Shown: positions 18,353 to 26,841, counted from the stretch's first letter. The stretch is 64,000 bases of DNA from Desulfosoma sp. (GCA_037481875.1 JBBFKY010000006.1:124001-188000), one strand, 5' to 3'. Numbers and translations are program-made. The notes: generated by a model not told the origin, from the sequence alone.

Positions 18353-19701
18353 TGGCAGGGCGTTTCAAAATCCTTGTGGTGGATGACGAACTGATTGTTC
18401 GGGAATCTCTGGTAGCCTGGCTCAAAAAGGGAGGATACCAGGTGGCGGCCGCCTCGGGAGGTCGCGAAGCCTTGGAGAGTGTGGAAAGAGCCGCCTATGA
18501 TTTGATCTTCTTGGACATCAAGATGCCGGATATGAACGGCATCGACGTCCTCAAAGAAATCAAGCAACGTTACCCCGGCACAATGGTGGTCATGATCACC
18601 GCCTATGGTTCTGTGGAAAGTGCGGTGGAAGCCATGAAGCTGGGTGCCAACGATTACCTCATGAAACCCTTTGAACCGGAACAGCTGGCCCTATTGGTGG
18701 AAAAGCTGCTGCAGCACAAAAAGCTCATCGACGAAAACATTCTCCTTCGAGAACAAATCGCGACGGCGGCTGTGGAACGTTACCAGGACATGATCGGCGT
18801 GTCCCCGGCCATGCAGGCCCTGTTTGATATGCTCGAAAGAGTTGCCTCCGTGGATTCTCCGGTGCTCATCAAGGGCGAAACAGGAACCGGAAAGGAACTG
18901 GTGGCCAAGGCCATTCATGCGCGCAGCCCGCGCCGTTACGCTCCCTTTATCGCCATCAATTGCGGCGCCTTCACGGAAACCCTTTTGGAAAGCGAACTTT
19001 TCGGACATGAGGTGGGCTCCTTTACGGGAGCCGTCAAGGCGAAAAAGGGACGGCTGGAACTGGTGCGCGGCGGCACCCTTTTTCTGGATGAGGTGGGCGA
19101 GATTCCCATGAAAATGCAGGTGGATCTGTTGCGCGTGTTGGAAGAACATCGAATGCATCGAGTCGGAGGGACTCGTGACATTCCCGTGGATTTTCGCCTC
19201 ATTTCCGCAACCCATCGGGACCTGGTCAAGGCCATCGAGGAAGGCTCTTTTCGTCGCGATTTTTACTTTCGGCTCAACGTGGTGGAGCTGGAAGTGCCTC
19301 CGCTTCGAGCGCGCCGAGAAGATATTCCCATTCTCGCTGATTTTTTCCTGCGCCGCTTTCGAAAAGAAACCAATAAGCCTGTGGAAGGCCTGGATAAGAA
19401 AGCCGTGGATCTACTGTGTTCTTATGATTGGCCCGGCAATGTACGAGAACTGGAAAACGCGGTGGAAAGGGCTGTGGTGCTGGCTCAGGGAAGGATTCTC
19501 ACCGAAGAGGATTTCGCCTTCTTGAAAAAAACAACGGGGGGTGTGGAACCCAGGTCCTTGGAAGAGATGGAAAAGTTTCATATTCAGAGGATCTTGAACC
19601 AGTGCCGCGGAAACATCAGCCAAGCGGCACGCATTCTCAAGATCAACCGCACGACGCTGCACCATAAAATCAGAAAATACGGGCTGCAGGGGAACACGTG
19701 A
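18352..19701 (+). CDS. NtrC-family sigma-54-dependent response regulator
   Basis: A 449-residue regulator: receiver domain with phospho-acceptor Asp55 (FLDIKMPDMNG), AAA+ sigma-54 interaction domain (~145-375) with Walker A GETGTGKE and Walker B GGTLFLDEVGE, then a Fis-type helix-turn-helix (GNISQAARILKINRTTLHHKI). The sigma-54 contact loop reads GSFTGA rather than the commoner GAFTGA; both are found in active members. It is translationally coupled to the kinase. A sigma-54 promoter on the opposite strand in front of the GcvH-hdr unit is the obvious target. Confidence 0.95.
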   Translation: MAGRFKILVVDDELIVRESLVAWLKKGGYQVAAASGGREALESVERAAYDLIFLDIKMPDMNGIDVLKEIKQRYPGTMVVMITAYGSVESAVEAMKLGANDYLMKPFEPEQLALLVEKLLQHKKLIDENILLREQIATAAVERYQDMIGVSPAMQALFDMLERVASVDSPVLIKGETGTGKELVAKAIHARSPRRYAPFIAINCGAFTETLLESELFGHEVGSFTGAVKAKKGRLELVRGGTLFLDEVGEIPMKMQVDLLRVLEEHRMHRVGGTRDIPVDFRLISATHRDLVKAIEEGSFRRDFYFRLNVVELEVPPLRARREDIPILADFFLRRFRKETNKPVEGLDKKAVDLLCSYDWPGNVRELENAVERAVVLAQGRILTEEDFAFLKKTTGGVEPRSLEEMEKFHIQRILNQCRGNISQAARILKINRTTLHHKIRKYGLQGNT

Positions 19702-20303
19702 AGGCCGCCGAGGACCTTGAGGGTTTTGCCCAGAGGCGGTCTGAGGCCGCCGTTGGCATTGTGCCCATAGGAGACGTGGGGGAAGCGGCGGTGCGTATGG
19801 TGGCCGCCAATCTTCAGGCGGTGCTCGGGTTAGCGGTCACGAGGCTGGAGCGTCAAGCCGTCCCTGAGGCTTGTTACGTTGTTGAGCGCCGTCAATACGA
19901 TGCCTCCAAGCTCATCGCCCACCTTCAGGAATGGAGTGCGCCCCTGCCGTACAGGAAAATCCTTGCCGTTTTGTCCGTGGACTTGGGAGTTCCCATTTTA
20001 CGGTATGTTTTCGGGGAAGCCCAGGTGGGGGGACGCTGCGCCGTAGTTTCCGGGTTTCGACTGCGCCGCAATCCGGACGGCACAGATGTGAGCCTGGACC
20101 ATTACTATGAAAGACTGGCCAAGGTGGCCCTTCATGAAACGGGACATACCTTTTCCCTTTTTCACTGTGATGATTCACGGTGCCTCATGCATTTTGCCCC
20201 CACTGTGGAACGCCTGGACCGAATTCGGCTTTTTTTTTGTTCCCGCTGTGATTTTTTGTGGAAAGAGACCCGTAAAAACCTGATCTTAGCGCATCCCGAA
20301 TGA
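19698..20303 (+). CDS. amzA: Archaemetzincin-like zinc metalloprotease
   Basis: Predicted zinc protease of 201 residues. The metzincin site reads HETGHTFSLFHC, giving the three zinc histidines and catalytic Glu, followed by the archaemetzincin-specific second zinc site formed by Cys in FHCDDSRCLMHF and FFCSRCDF. The usual Gly of HExxHxxGxxH is replaced by Ser. It starts with GTG overlapping the regulator stop (GTGA), so it is coupled to a sigma-54 regulator. The substrate is unknown for bacterial members. The link to the two-component system is seen in the sequence; its meaning is not known. Confidence 0.88.
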   Translation: MKAAEDLEGFAQRRSEAAVGIVPIGDVGEAAVRMVAANLQAVLGLAVTRLERQAVPEACYVVERRQYDASKLIAHLQEWSAPLPYRKILAVLSVDLGVPILRYVFGEAQVGGRCAVVSGFRLRRNPDGTDVSLDHYYERLAKVALHETGHTFSLFHCDDSRCLMHFAPTVERLDRIRLFFCSRCDFLWKETRKNLILAHPE

Positions 20304-20329
20304 AAACATGACGGAACGCGTCAGGCACC

Positions 20330-20358
20330 TTGACAATAAAAAGCCCATTAGATATACG
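20330..20358 (+). promoter_or_regulatory. Sigma-70 promoter of the mvhD-metV-metF operon
   Basis: TTGACA (20330-20335), 17-bp spacer, TATACG (20353-20358). Leader of about 95 nt to the selenoprotein start. A possible 8-codon reading frame (ATG at 20440, stop 20464-20466) with AAGGG before it overlaps the mvhD ATG. Confidence 0.65.
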
Positions 20359-20458
20359 TCTCTCTGTGAAAATTGTCTCATTATCCGCGCCACACATGCC
20401 ATGGAGGCTTCCGGGTTCGTGAGGAGGCCCAAGGGTCACATGCCACAGCGAGTTACCG

Positions 20459-20902
20459 ATGAGTGACTTTCAACCGAGAATCGTGGCTTTTTGTTGCATG
20501 TACTGAGCCTACACGGCAGCGGACCTGGCAGGTTCGATGAGGCTCAATTATCCGCCCAACGTGCGCATCGTGAATGTGCCGTGTACGGGGCGCGTGGACA
20601 TGATTCATTTGTTGAAAGCCATCGAGACGGGAGCCGACGGGGTGTATGTGGCCGGCTGCATGGAGGGGGAATGCCATTTCCGCAATGGCAATATCAAAGC
20701 CAAGCGGAGAGTGATGGCGGTCAAAAAGATTTTGCAGGACATTGGACTGGAGCCGGAACGTGTGGAAATGTTTAACGTATCGGCGTCCGATGGCCCAAGG
20801 TTTGCGGCCATAGCGCGTGAGATGACGGAGCGGATTCGAGCCCTCGGCCCCAGCCCTTTGCGGGGGTCCGAGGAATGTGTGTCGTGGATGGAAGCCGTGT
20901 GA
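20459..20902 (+). CDS. mvhD: MvhD-family selenoprotein (in-frame UGA = Sec)
   Basis: A 147-residue [2Fe-2S] adaptor protein in which UGA at 20504-20506 (codon 16) replaces the third cysteine of the CCxxC motif: AFCCMY-U-AYTAAD here against AYCCANCASSAAQ in the paralogue at 6012-6422. Alignment before and after the UGA is gapless, continuing PCTGRVDMIHLLKAIETGADG and VAGCMEGECHFRNG. A stem-loop starts at the UGA. Selenocysteine in VhuD of methanogens is established precedent. The ribosome-binding site is weak (GAG six bases before the ATG), so coupling to a short upstream frame is possible. First gene of the metVF operon, so it likely feeds electrons to methylene-THF reductase. Confidence 0.9.
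20504..20546 (+). promoter_or_regulatory. Putative bacterial SECIS stem-loop
   Basis: The UGA opens a hairpin: TGAGCCT (20504-20510) pairs perfectly with AGGCTCA (20540-20546), and an apical GGACCT-GGC-AGGTTC stem-loop places the loop about 20 nt after the UGA, the distance usual for bacterial SelB-binding elements. Folding was judged by eye. Confidence 0.75.
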
Positions 20903-21033
20903 TCGGTGAATTTTTGGGACTGCTATAAGCCAACGCGCAGTGGGGGTGCGGACCGAGCCGGCCCGCATCACGGGTGACGGACCAGTCCGCGGGTGTACGG
21001 CATCCGAGGACGCGCCAAGGGAGGGAAGGATTT

Positions 21034-21705
21034 ATGGTTGTTGCCGAAAGGAAACCCATCGAGGAAATCCTTGCGATGGTAGCCGACTTTAAGAAGGTGT
21101 TGCTGGTCGGCTGCAAGGGGTGCGTGACGGTCTGTTGTGCCGGAGGCACCAAGGAAGTGGGCATCTTGGGATCCGCGCTTCGGATTGCCAGGAAAAAAGA
21201 AGGGCGTCCGTTGGAGGTTGTAGAACACACGTTGGAGCGTCAGTGTGATCCCGAGTATGTGGATCAGCTGGCTCCTATGCTCAAGGACAATGGTTTTGAT
21301 GCGGTTTTGTCCATGGCCTGCAGCGTCGGCCCTCAGTTCATCGCCAAGAGGTACACCATTCCCGTGTACCCCATGTTGAACACCACCTTCATCGGCGGTG
21401 CTCTGGAACACGGTGTCTGGGCGGAATTCTGTCAATCCTGTGGCAACTGTATTATCCACAACTTCGGCGGCTTGTGTCCCATTGCGCGTTGCTCCAAGAG
21501 CCTCATGAACGGGCCGTGCGGAGGATCCGCCAACAAGAAATGTGAAGTGAGCCCGGAGATCGACTGTATTTGGCATTTGATCTACGACCGCATGGTGGAA
21601 CTCGGACAATTGGAGAAGCTCCGCCCCGTGTTTCCCATCAAGGATTGGTCCACGAGCCGCGATGGTGGTCCTCGTAAGATCGTGAGGGAGGATTTGAAAC
21701 TATGA
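21034..21705 (+). CDS. metV: MetV, zinc/iron-sulfur partner of methylene-THF reductase
   Basis: A 223-residue subunit that pairs with MetF in acetogens and related anaerobes and links it to ferredoxin or Hdr proteins. Many cysteines are present: CKGCVTVCCAGGTKEVG at the start, CSVGPQF in the middle and CQSCGNCIIHNFGGLCP with CPIARCSKSLMNGPCGG and KKCEV near the end. Start ATG follows GGGAGGGAAGGATTT; in-frame extension upstream is rejected. Its stop overlaps the metF start (ATGA). Gene order mvhD-metV-metF supports an MvhD-MetVF electron path. Confidence 0.93.
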   Translation: MVVAERKPIEEILAMVADFKKVLLVGCKGCVTVCCAGGTKEVGILGSALRIARKKEGRPLEVVEHTLERQCDPEYVDQLAPMLKDNGFDAVLSMACSVGPQFIAKRYTIPVYPMLNTTFIGGALEHGVWAEFCQSCGNCIIHNFGGLCPIARCSKSLMNGPCGGSANKKCEVSPEIDCIWHLIYDRMVELGQLEKLRPVFPIKDWSTSRDGGPRKIVREDLKL

Positions 21706-22628
21706 AAGCCGGAAGCAACCTGGAGAAAGTTTTTACTCAAGGGCATTTCGCAGTCACTGGTGAGTTGGGTCCTCCTCGCGGCGCTTCAGTCGAAGTCATT
21801 GAAAAGAAGGCTGGTTATTTGCGCGGTGTGGTGGATTCCATCAACGTGACGGACAACCAAACCTCGGTGGTGCGTATGTCCAGCGTGGCGGTTTGCAAGC
21901 TGCTGGTGGACATGGGCCTGGAACCCAACCTGCAGATGGTGTGTCGGGACCGCAACCGCATCGCCATGCAAAGTGATCTTCTTGGAGCCTATGCGCTGGG
22001 CATTCGAAACGTCCTGTGTCTTTCCGGAGACCACAACCGCTTCGGGGATCATCCGCAATCCAAAAACGTCTTTGACGTGGATTCCATGCAACTGATCAGC
22101 ATCGTGAAAAAACTTCGGGATGAAGGCAAGATGCTGAGCGGGCAGGAATTGGAAGGGGTGCCCAAATTTTTCATCGGAGCGGCCGCCAACCCCTTTGGGG
22201 ATCCTTTTGAATTTCGAGTGACTCGGTTGGCCAAGAAAATCGATGCCGGAGCGGACTTCATTCAAACCCAGTGCATCTACAACATGGAAAAATTCAAAAA
22301 ATACATGCACATAGCTCATGAAGAAGGGCTCACCGAAAAGTGCTACATCATGGCGGGGATCACTCCTTTGAAATCCGTCGGTATGGCTCGTTATATGGCC
22401 AATTTCGTGCCCGGTCTGGATGTGCCCGAATATTACATCAATCGTCTGAAGGGCGTGGACAAGAAGAAGCAGGCGGATGAAGGCATCAAGATTGCTGTGG
22501 AGCAGATTCAGGAGGTTCGGGAAATCCCAGGAGTCAAGGGCATTCACCTGATGGCCATCGAATGGGAACACAAGGTGCCCGAGATCTTGCAGGCGGCCGG
22601 ACTGCTGCCAAGGCCTTCCGTGAACTGA
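21702..22628 (+). CDS. metF: 5,10-methylene-tetrahydrofolate reductase
   Basis: FAD-containing TIM-barrel enzyme converting methylene-THF to methyl-THF, or the reverse when acetate is oxidised. 308 residues, typical for the short MetF that works with MetV. The N-terminal VTGELGPPRGASVEVIEKKA holds the catalytic Glu region, and CLSGDHNRFGDHP is the flavin-site segment. DAGADFIQTQCIYNMEKF and AGITPLKSVGMARYM are further family motifs. Translationally coupled to metV and followed by a strong terminator. It lacks the N-terminal NADH-binding features of MTHFRs with their own NADH site, in line with use of an external electron carrier. Confidence 0.95.
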   Translation: MKAGSNLEKVFTQGHFAVTGELGPPRGASVEVIEKKAGYLRGVVDSINVTDNQTSVVRMSSVAVCKLLVDMGLEPNLQMVCRDRNRIAMQSDLLGAYALGIRNVLCLSGDHNRFGDHPQSKNVFDVDSMQLISIVKKLRDEGKMLSGQELEGVPKFFIGAAANPFGDPFEFRVTRLAKKIDAGADFIQTQCIYNMEKFKKYMHIAHEEGLTEKCYIMAGITPLKSVGMARYMANFVPGLDVPEYYINRLKGVDKKKQADEGIKIAVEQIQEVREIPGVKGIHLMAIEWEHKVPEILQAAGLLPRPSVN

Positions 22629-22653
22629 AACATTCCTCGGGAATCGAAAACTC

Positions 22654-22688
22654 AAGAGGTGGAACCCATGTTCCACCTCTTTTTTTTG
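22654..22688 (+). terminator. Terminator of the mvhD-metVF operon
   Basis: 12-bp perfect stem AAGAGGTGGAAC/GTTCCACCTCTT with loop CCAT followed by a run of T. It lies 26 nt after the metF stop. Confidence 0.9.
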
Positions 22689-22727
22689 GCCCGGACCACG
22701 ACACCAAGCCAGGGCGCGGAGCTGTGG

Positions 22728-22757
22728 TTGACACAAGGGTAGGCTGGCGAATAGGAT
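22728..22757 (+). promoter_or_regulatory. Promoter of cooC
   Basis: TTGACA (22728-22733), 18-bp spacer, TAGGAT (22752-22757), about 55 bp before the cooC start and after the metF terminator. Confidence 0.6.
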
Positions 22758-22812
22758 GTTTCTCTGGATCCAAAAAGGGAAAACATGGGCGCACAAGAAG
22801 GAGGAGTCTTCC

Positions 22813-23571
22813 ATGGGTTTAACGGTGGCGTTTGGAGGCAAAGGGGGTACGGGCAAGACAACCCTCGCCGGCCTCTTGATTCGATATCTGATTGAAAAAG
22901 GAATGAAGCCCGTCTTGGCGGTGGATGCGGATTCCAACGCAAACCTCAATGAGGTCTTGGGGGTTCGTCTGGAGGAAACCCTATCCCAAGCCAGGGAGAT
23001 GATGAAAAAGGATGTGCCTACGGGTATGACCAAGGACATCTTCATGGAAATGAAAGTGGAACAAGCCTTGGTGGAAGGTGACGGGTTCGACCTCATCGCC
23101 ATGGGCCAGCCTGAAGGACCCGGCTGTTATTGCGCAGCCAATAATCTGTTGGCGAGCCTTCTTGACCGCCTGATGAAAAACTACCAGTACCTGGTTATTG
23201 ACAACGAAGCCGGCATGGAACATTTCAGTCGTCTCACCCAAAAGGATGTGGATGTACTGATGCTGGTTTCCGATCCCAGCCGTCGAGGCTTAACGGCTGC
23301 TTGTCGCATTTCGGAACTGGTGGATTCCTTGCCCATGAGGGTGGGTAAGAAGATTCTTGTGGTCAACCAAGTTCAGGAACCCATAGCGTGGCCCGAAGAA
23401 GTGGTGAAAGTCTTTTCCAACGGAAATATTTATACCATACCTGCGGATCCACTGTTGGTTCAGTTCGACATGGAAGGGAAACCCACCAGCCGGCTTCCCA
23501 AGGATTCCAAAGTGGTGCAGGCGGCTTGGGCTCTGTTTGACAAAGTGCTTCAAGAGCAAAAGCCGGCTTGA
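22813..23571 (+). CDS. cooC: CooC-like CO dehydrogenase maturation ATPase
   Basis: MinD/ParA-type ATPase that helps insert nickel into the C-cluster of carbon monoxide dehydrogenase. 252 residues with the deviant Walker A motif [16 protein letters not shown] at the N-terminus, [16 protein letters not shown] (switch I), the CooC-type nickel-binding CxC ([12 protein letters not shown]) and [13 protein letters not shown]. The ATG has AAGGAGGAGTCTTCC before it. No CODH gene is in the window, but the surrounding Wood-Ljungdahl genes fit a role in CODH/acetyl-CoA synthase assembly. Confidence 0.92.
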   Translation: MGLTVAFGGKGGTGKTTLAGLLIRYLIEKGMKPVLAVDADSNANLNEVLGVRLEETLSQAREMMKKDVPTGMTKDIFMEMKVEQALVEGDGFDLIAMGQPEGPGCYCAANNLLASLLDRLMKNYQYLVIDNEAGMEHFSRLTQKDVDVLMLVSDPSRRGLTAACRISELVDSLPMRVGKKILVVNQVQEPIAWPEEVVKVFSNGNIYTIPADPLLVQFDMEGKPTSRLPKDSKVVQAAWALFDKVLQEQKPA

Positions 23572-23621
23572 GGCGAAGAAAGCCCTTTTCGGTCAATGGA
23601 GACAGAGGGGAGGGGGAGTTT

Positions 23622-24212
23622 ATGGTGGCCGTTGGACAGGCGTTGTTGAGCGTGACAGACAAGACAGGTTTGGTGCCTTTCGCTCAGGGCTTGGTCCGGC
23701 ATGGGGTTCGGCTGCTTTCGACGGGCGGCACGGCCAAGGTTCTTCTGGAAGCCGGTGTTCCTCTTCGAGAGGTGTCGGATTACACGGGTTTTCCGGAGAT
23801 GTTGGACGGTCGTGTCAAGACTCTGCAGCCCAAAATCCACGGTGGGATTTTGGCCATGAGGGATCGGCGTGAGCACATGGAGACATTGGCGGCGCACGGC
23901 ATCGAACCCATCGACATGGTGGTGGTGAATCTGTACGCTTTTGAAAAGACCATTGCGAATCCCCAATGTCGCTTTGAAGATGCCATTGAAAACATCGATA
24001 TCGGGGGGCCGGCGCTTATTCGCGCAGCGGCAAAAAACCATGCCCATGTGGTGGTGGTCACGGATCCCGAAGATTACGGAGCTGTCCTTCAGGAAATGGA
24101 TGCCACGGGTGGTAAGGTATCGGCGGCCACACGGCTTCGATTGGCCGCCAAGGCTTTTTGTCTAACCCACCGTTATGATGGGGCGATCTGTCGATATCTC
24201 GAGAGCCGGTAA
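23622..24212 (+). CDS. purH: Stand-alone IMP cyclohydrolase domain (PurH N-terminus)
   Basis: A 196-residue protein equal to the MGS-like IMP cyclohydrolase half of PurH, with [49 protein letters not shown] and [12 protein letters not shown]. It catalyses closure of FAICAR to IMP. The AICAR transformylase half is absent and the frame stops normally at 24212, followed by a hairpin, so this is a separated domain rather than a truncated gene. The formylation step must come from another gene, for example a formate-dependent PurP or a separate transformylase. GGGGAGTTT precedes the chosen ATG. Grouped with purD and purE. Confidence 0.93.
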   Translation: MVAVGQALLSVTDKTGLVPFAQGLVRHGVRLLSTGGTAKVLLEAGVPLREVSDYTGFPEMLDGRVKTLQPKIHGGILAMRDRREHMETLAAHGIEPIDMVVVNLYAFEKTIANPQCRFEDAIENIDIGGPALIRAAAKNHAHVVVVTDPEDYGAVLQEMDATGGKVSAATRLRLAAKAFCLTHRYDGAICRYLESR

Positions 24213-24240
24213 GGGATAGCCATACTGTAGACGTGGTGCC

Positions 24241-24264
24241 GAAAGCGGGGATTTCCCCGCTTTC
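24241..24264 (+). terminator. Hairpin between purH and purD
   Basis: 10-bp perfect stem GAAAGCGGGG/CCCCGCTTTC with ATTT loop, followed by GTGTTCTTG, a weak T run. It may act as an inefficient terminator or an RNA-processing stem. Confidence 0.5.
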
Positions 24265-24300
24265 GTGTTCTTGATGCCTGAGCGCGTGAGGAAGGGATTT

Positions 24301-25596
24301 ATGAAGATACTTGTGGTGGGAAGCGGCGGTAGGGATCATGCCATTGCTTGGAAATTTACGCAAAGCGATCGGGTCAAAAAGGTTTATGTCGCCCATGGCA
24401 ACGCCGGCATTTCGCAGATCGCTCAATGCGTGGATGCCCAGGAGCCGGAAGAGATTGCGAATTTTGCCCAAAAGGAAGGGATCGATTTGACCTTTGTCGG
24501 CCCAGAGAAGCCTCTTTCAGCCGGAATCGTGGACCTTTTTGAAAGTCGGGGTTTAGCCATTATCGGGCCCAATAGAAGAGCGAGTCGGCTGGAGTCCAGC
24601 AAATGCGACACCAAGATTATGCTTCGAGACTTGGGGATTCCCGTGCCGGAATTTGCCGTTTTTTCCGATCCTGACGCAGCCCGTGCCTATGTGCGTTCCG
24701 TCGGATACCCGGTGGTGGTCAAGGCCGACGGGTTGGCGGCCGGCAAGGGATCTTTGGTCTGTAACGATGTGGCTGAAGCGGAAGCGGCCGTTCACGACAT
24801 CATGGAAGCTAGAATTTTTGGGGACGCCGGATCCCGGGTGGACATTGAAAAGCGCCTCTATGGCCGAGAACTGTCCTTTTTCTGTTTTTCCGACGGGTAC
24901 AGCCTTGTTCCCATGGTGGCCGCTCAGGACTACAAGCGCGCCTATGATGACGACCAGGGAAAAAACACAGGCGGCATGGGTTCCTATTCGCCTCATCCGT
25001 GGCTGAATGACGCACTCGTGGAAATCATCATGAGCCGGGTTGCCAGGCCTTTGATTCACGGCATTCGGGAAAAGCACGGCATCCTTTATCGTGGCATCCT
25101 CTATCTAGGTCTCATGCTGGTGCAGGAAGGCTCAAGCATCACGCCTTACGTCCTGGAAATCAACATTCGCCTAGGGGATCCTGAAGCTCAGGTCATCCTT
25201 CCTCGCTTGAAAACGGATTTGGTGGATGTCTGCGAAGCCATTCTGGCCGGACGGCTTCAGAATGTGCCCTTGCAGTGGGATCCTCATTACCGCCTATGTT
25301 TGATAGCTGTCAGCGGTCGCACCAAGGGTAAGAAAGGTTGGTATAAGGGTTATCCGGATCGCTACAAAATCGGTGTGCCCATTCAGGGTCTTGAAATGGT
25401 AGATTCCCGGTGTCTGGTGTTCCACTCAGGCACAGGATGGAGCGAGGATGGAACTTTGGTCACCACGGGCGGTAGAGTTTTAGGTATTGTGAGTTCTGGT
25501 GAGACCTTGGCCGAAGCCAGAGCTGTGGCCTATCGTGAAATGGAAAAAATTCAATTTGAAGGCATCTATTATCGCAAAGACATCGGCAGAGATTGA
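24301..25596 (+). CDS. purD: Phosphoribosylamine--glycine ligase
   Basis: ATP-grasp enzyme making glycinamide ribonucleotide in de novo purine synthesis. 431 residues, normal length. N-terminal MKILVVGSGGRDHAIAWK, the ATP-grasp segment YPVVVKADGLAAGKGSLVC and the GARS signature within RLGDPEAQVILPRL are present. AGGAAGGGATTT precedes the ATG. It lies between the IMP cyclohydrolase gene and purE. Confidence 0.97.
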   Translation: MKILVVGSGGRDHAIAWKFTQSDRVKKVYVAHGNAGISQIAQCVDAQEPEEIANFAQKEGIDLTFVGPEKPLSAGIVDLFESRGLAIIGPNRRASRLESSKCDTKIMLRDLGIPVPEFAVFSDPDAARAYVRSVGYPVVVKADGLAAGKGSLVCNDVAEAEAAVHDIMEARIFGDAGSRVDIEKRLYGRELSFFCFSDGYSLVPMVAAQDYKRAYDDDQGKNTGGMGSYSPHPWLNDALVEIIMSRVARPLIHGIREKHGILYRGILYLGLMLVQEGSSITPYVLEINIRLGDPEAQVILPRLKTDLVDVCEAILAGRLQNVPLQWDPHYRLCLIAVSGRTKGKKGWYKGYPDRYKIGVPIQGLEMVDSRCLVFHSGTGWSEDGTLVTTGGRVLGIVSSGETLAEARAVAYREMEKIQFEGIYYRKDIGRD

Positions 25597-25648
25597 AAAA
25601 AACAGGTTGAAGACACAAAAGATTTACCAAATTCTGTTTGGGGGAAAC

Positions 25649-26173
25649 ATGGAAGACAGAAAACCTCTTGTGGGCGTCTTGATGGGAAGTGATTCAGATC
25701 TTCCGGTGATGGAAGGGGCTTTTGAGGTGCTTCGAAAATTTGATGTGCCCTTTGAAGCGGCCGTACTTTCGGCACACCGAACTCCGGAACGTGCGGCGCA
25801 CTATGCCGCCACGGCGGCCGAAAGGGGCCTCAAGGTGATCATTGCGGCGGCGGGTTGGGCCGCTCATTTGGCAGGCGTTTTAGCCTCCAAGACCATCCTT
25901 CCGGTTATAGGAGTTCCGGTGGACTCTTCCCCTCTTCAAGGCATGGACGCCTTGTTATCCACGGTGCAGATGCCCCCGGGCATTCCTGTGGCCACAATGG
26001 CCATCGGGAAAGGCGGGGCTAGAAACGCCGCTCTGTTTGCAGTCCAGATTTTGGCTCTTTCCTACGAAAACTTGGCGGAAGCTTTGAGACACCACAAGGC
26101 GGACATGGCGGCGGATGTTCTGGCCAAAAACGAAAAGATCGACGCCTCCGTAAGGGTTCAGGGACTTCTATGA
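25649..26173 (+). CDS. purE: N5-carboxyaminoimidazole ribonucleotide mutase
   Basis: Class I PurE converting N5-CAIR to CAIR. 174 residues with GVLMGSDSDLPVME, the SAHRTPERAAHYA active-site loop with catalytic His, and AAGWAAHLAGVLASKT. GGGGGAAAC lies before the ATG. Its stop overlaps the start of tsaC (ATGA), so the two are translationally coupled. purK is not adjacent. Confidence 0.96.
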   Translation: MEDRKPLVGVLMGSDSDLPVMEGAFEVLRKFDVPFEAAVLSAHRTPERAAHYAATAAERGLKVIIAAAGWAAHLAGVLASKTILPVIGVPVDSSPLQGMDALLSTVQMPPGIPVATMAIGKGGARNAALFAVQILALSYENLAEALRHHKADMAADVLAKNEKIDASVRVQGLL

Positions 26174-26841
26174 AATCGCTGCGGCGATGGATGGCTCCGT
26201 TTGATGAACTCCCTAGGGATTTGGAAGAGCTTTTGCGCCGTGGCGGCGTGGTGATTTATCCGACGGAGACGGTCTACGGTTTGGGTGGCGATCCCCGTAA
26301 CGCCGCTGTTCTTGAAAGGATCTATGCGTTGAAGGGTCGACCGCTCCACAAACCCCTGCCGCTGATTGCCTCCAATGTGGAGACGGTTCAAAAATGGGTT
26401 CAGTGGCGGTCGAATCCTTTAGATCGCATCGCCAAACGCTTCTGGCCCGGGCCTCTGACTTTGGTGCTGCAAGCTTCCATGAACGTGCCGCAGCACCTGA
26501 CGTCAAAAGAAGGAACGCTGGCTGTGCGTGTGAGTGCCCATCCGGTGGCGCTCTTGCTGGCCGAAGCCTGTGGGGGGATGGTGGTAGCCACCAGCGCGAA
26601 CCTTTCCGGTGAGGCTGTGGTATCGAATCCGGCGGAACTTTCATCCGGTTTACTGACCGAGGTGGACGGTCTTGTGGACATTGGGCCTTTGCCTCCTTCC
26701 CCTCCTTCTACCATCCTGGCCGTAGCCTTTGAAGGGACTCGTTATTCTGTGCAAGTGCTGCGGAAAGGAGCCGTTTCCATAGAGGCTCTGCGGGAATTTT
26801 TTCACGGTGAGCTTGTGGTGAGCCCGATGGAGGAACTTTGA
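26170..26841 (+). CDS. tsaC: L-threonylcarbamoyladenylate synthase (TsaC/Sua5/YrdC family)
   Basis: Makes threonylcarbamoyl-AMP for t6A37 modification of ANN-reading tRNAs. 223 residues with GGVVIYPTETVYGLG, the KxR/SxN-type elements KGRPLHKPLPLI, KRFWPGPLTLVL and VVATSANLSGE. Length fits a TsaC-like protein with a short C-terminal extension rather than full Sua5. Coupled to purE upstream and murG downstream by 4-bp overlaps, which suggests one long transcript. Confidence 0.92.
   Translation: MKSLRRWMAPFDELPRDLEELLRRGGVVIYPTETVYGLGGDPRNAAVLERIYALKGRPLHKPLPLIASNVETVQKWVQWRSNPLDRIAKRFWPGPLTLVLQASMNVPQHLTSKEGTLAVRVSAHPVALLLAEACGGMVVATSANLSGEAVVSNPAELSSGLLTEVDGLVDIGPLPPSPPSTILAVAFEGTRYSVQVLRKGAVSIEALREFFHGELVVSPMEEL

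Noticed and set aside
21786-23102. 438-codon minus-strand frame across metF and cooC
   Set aside because: Spans two well supported plus-strand genes and a terminator; no family features.
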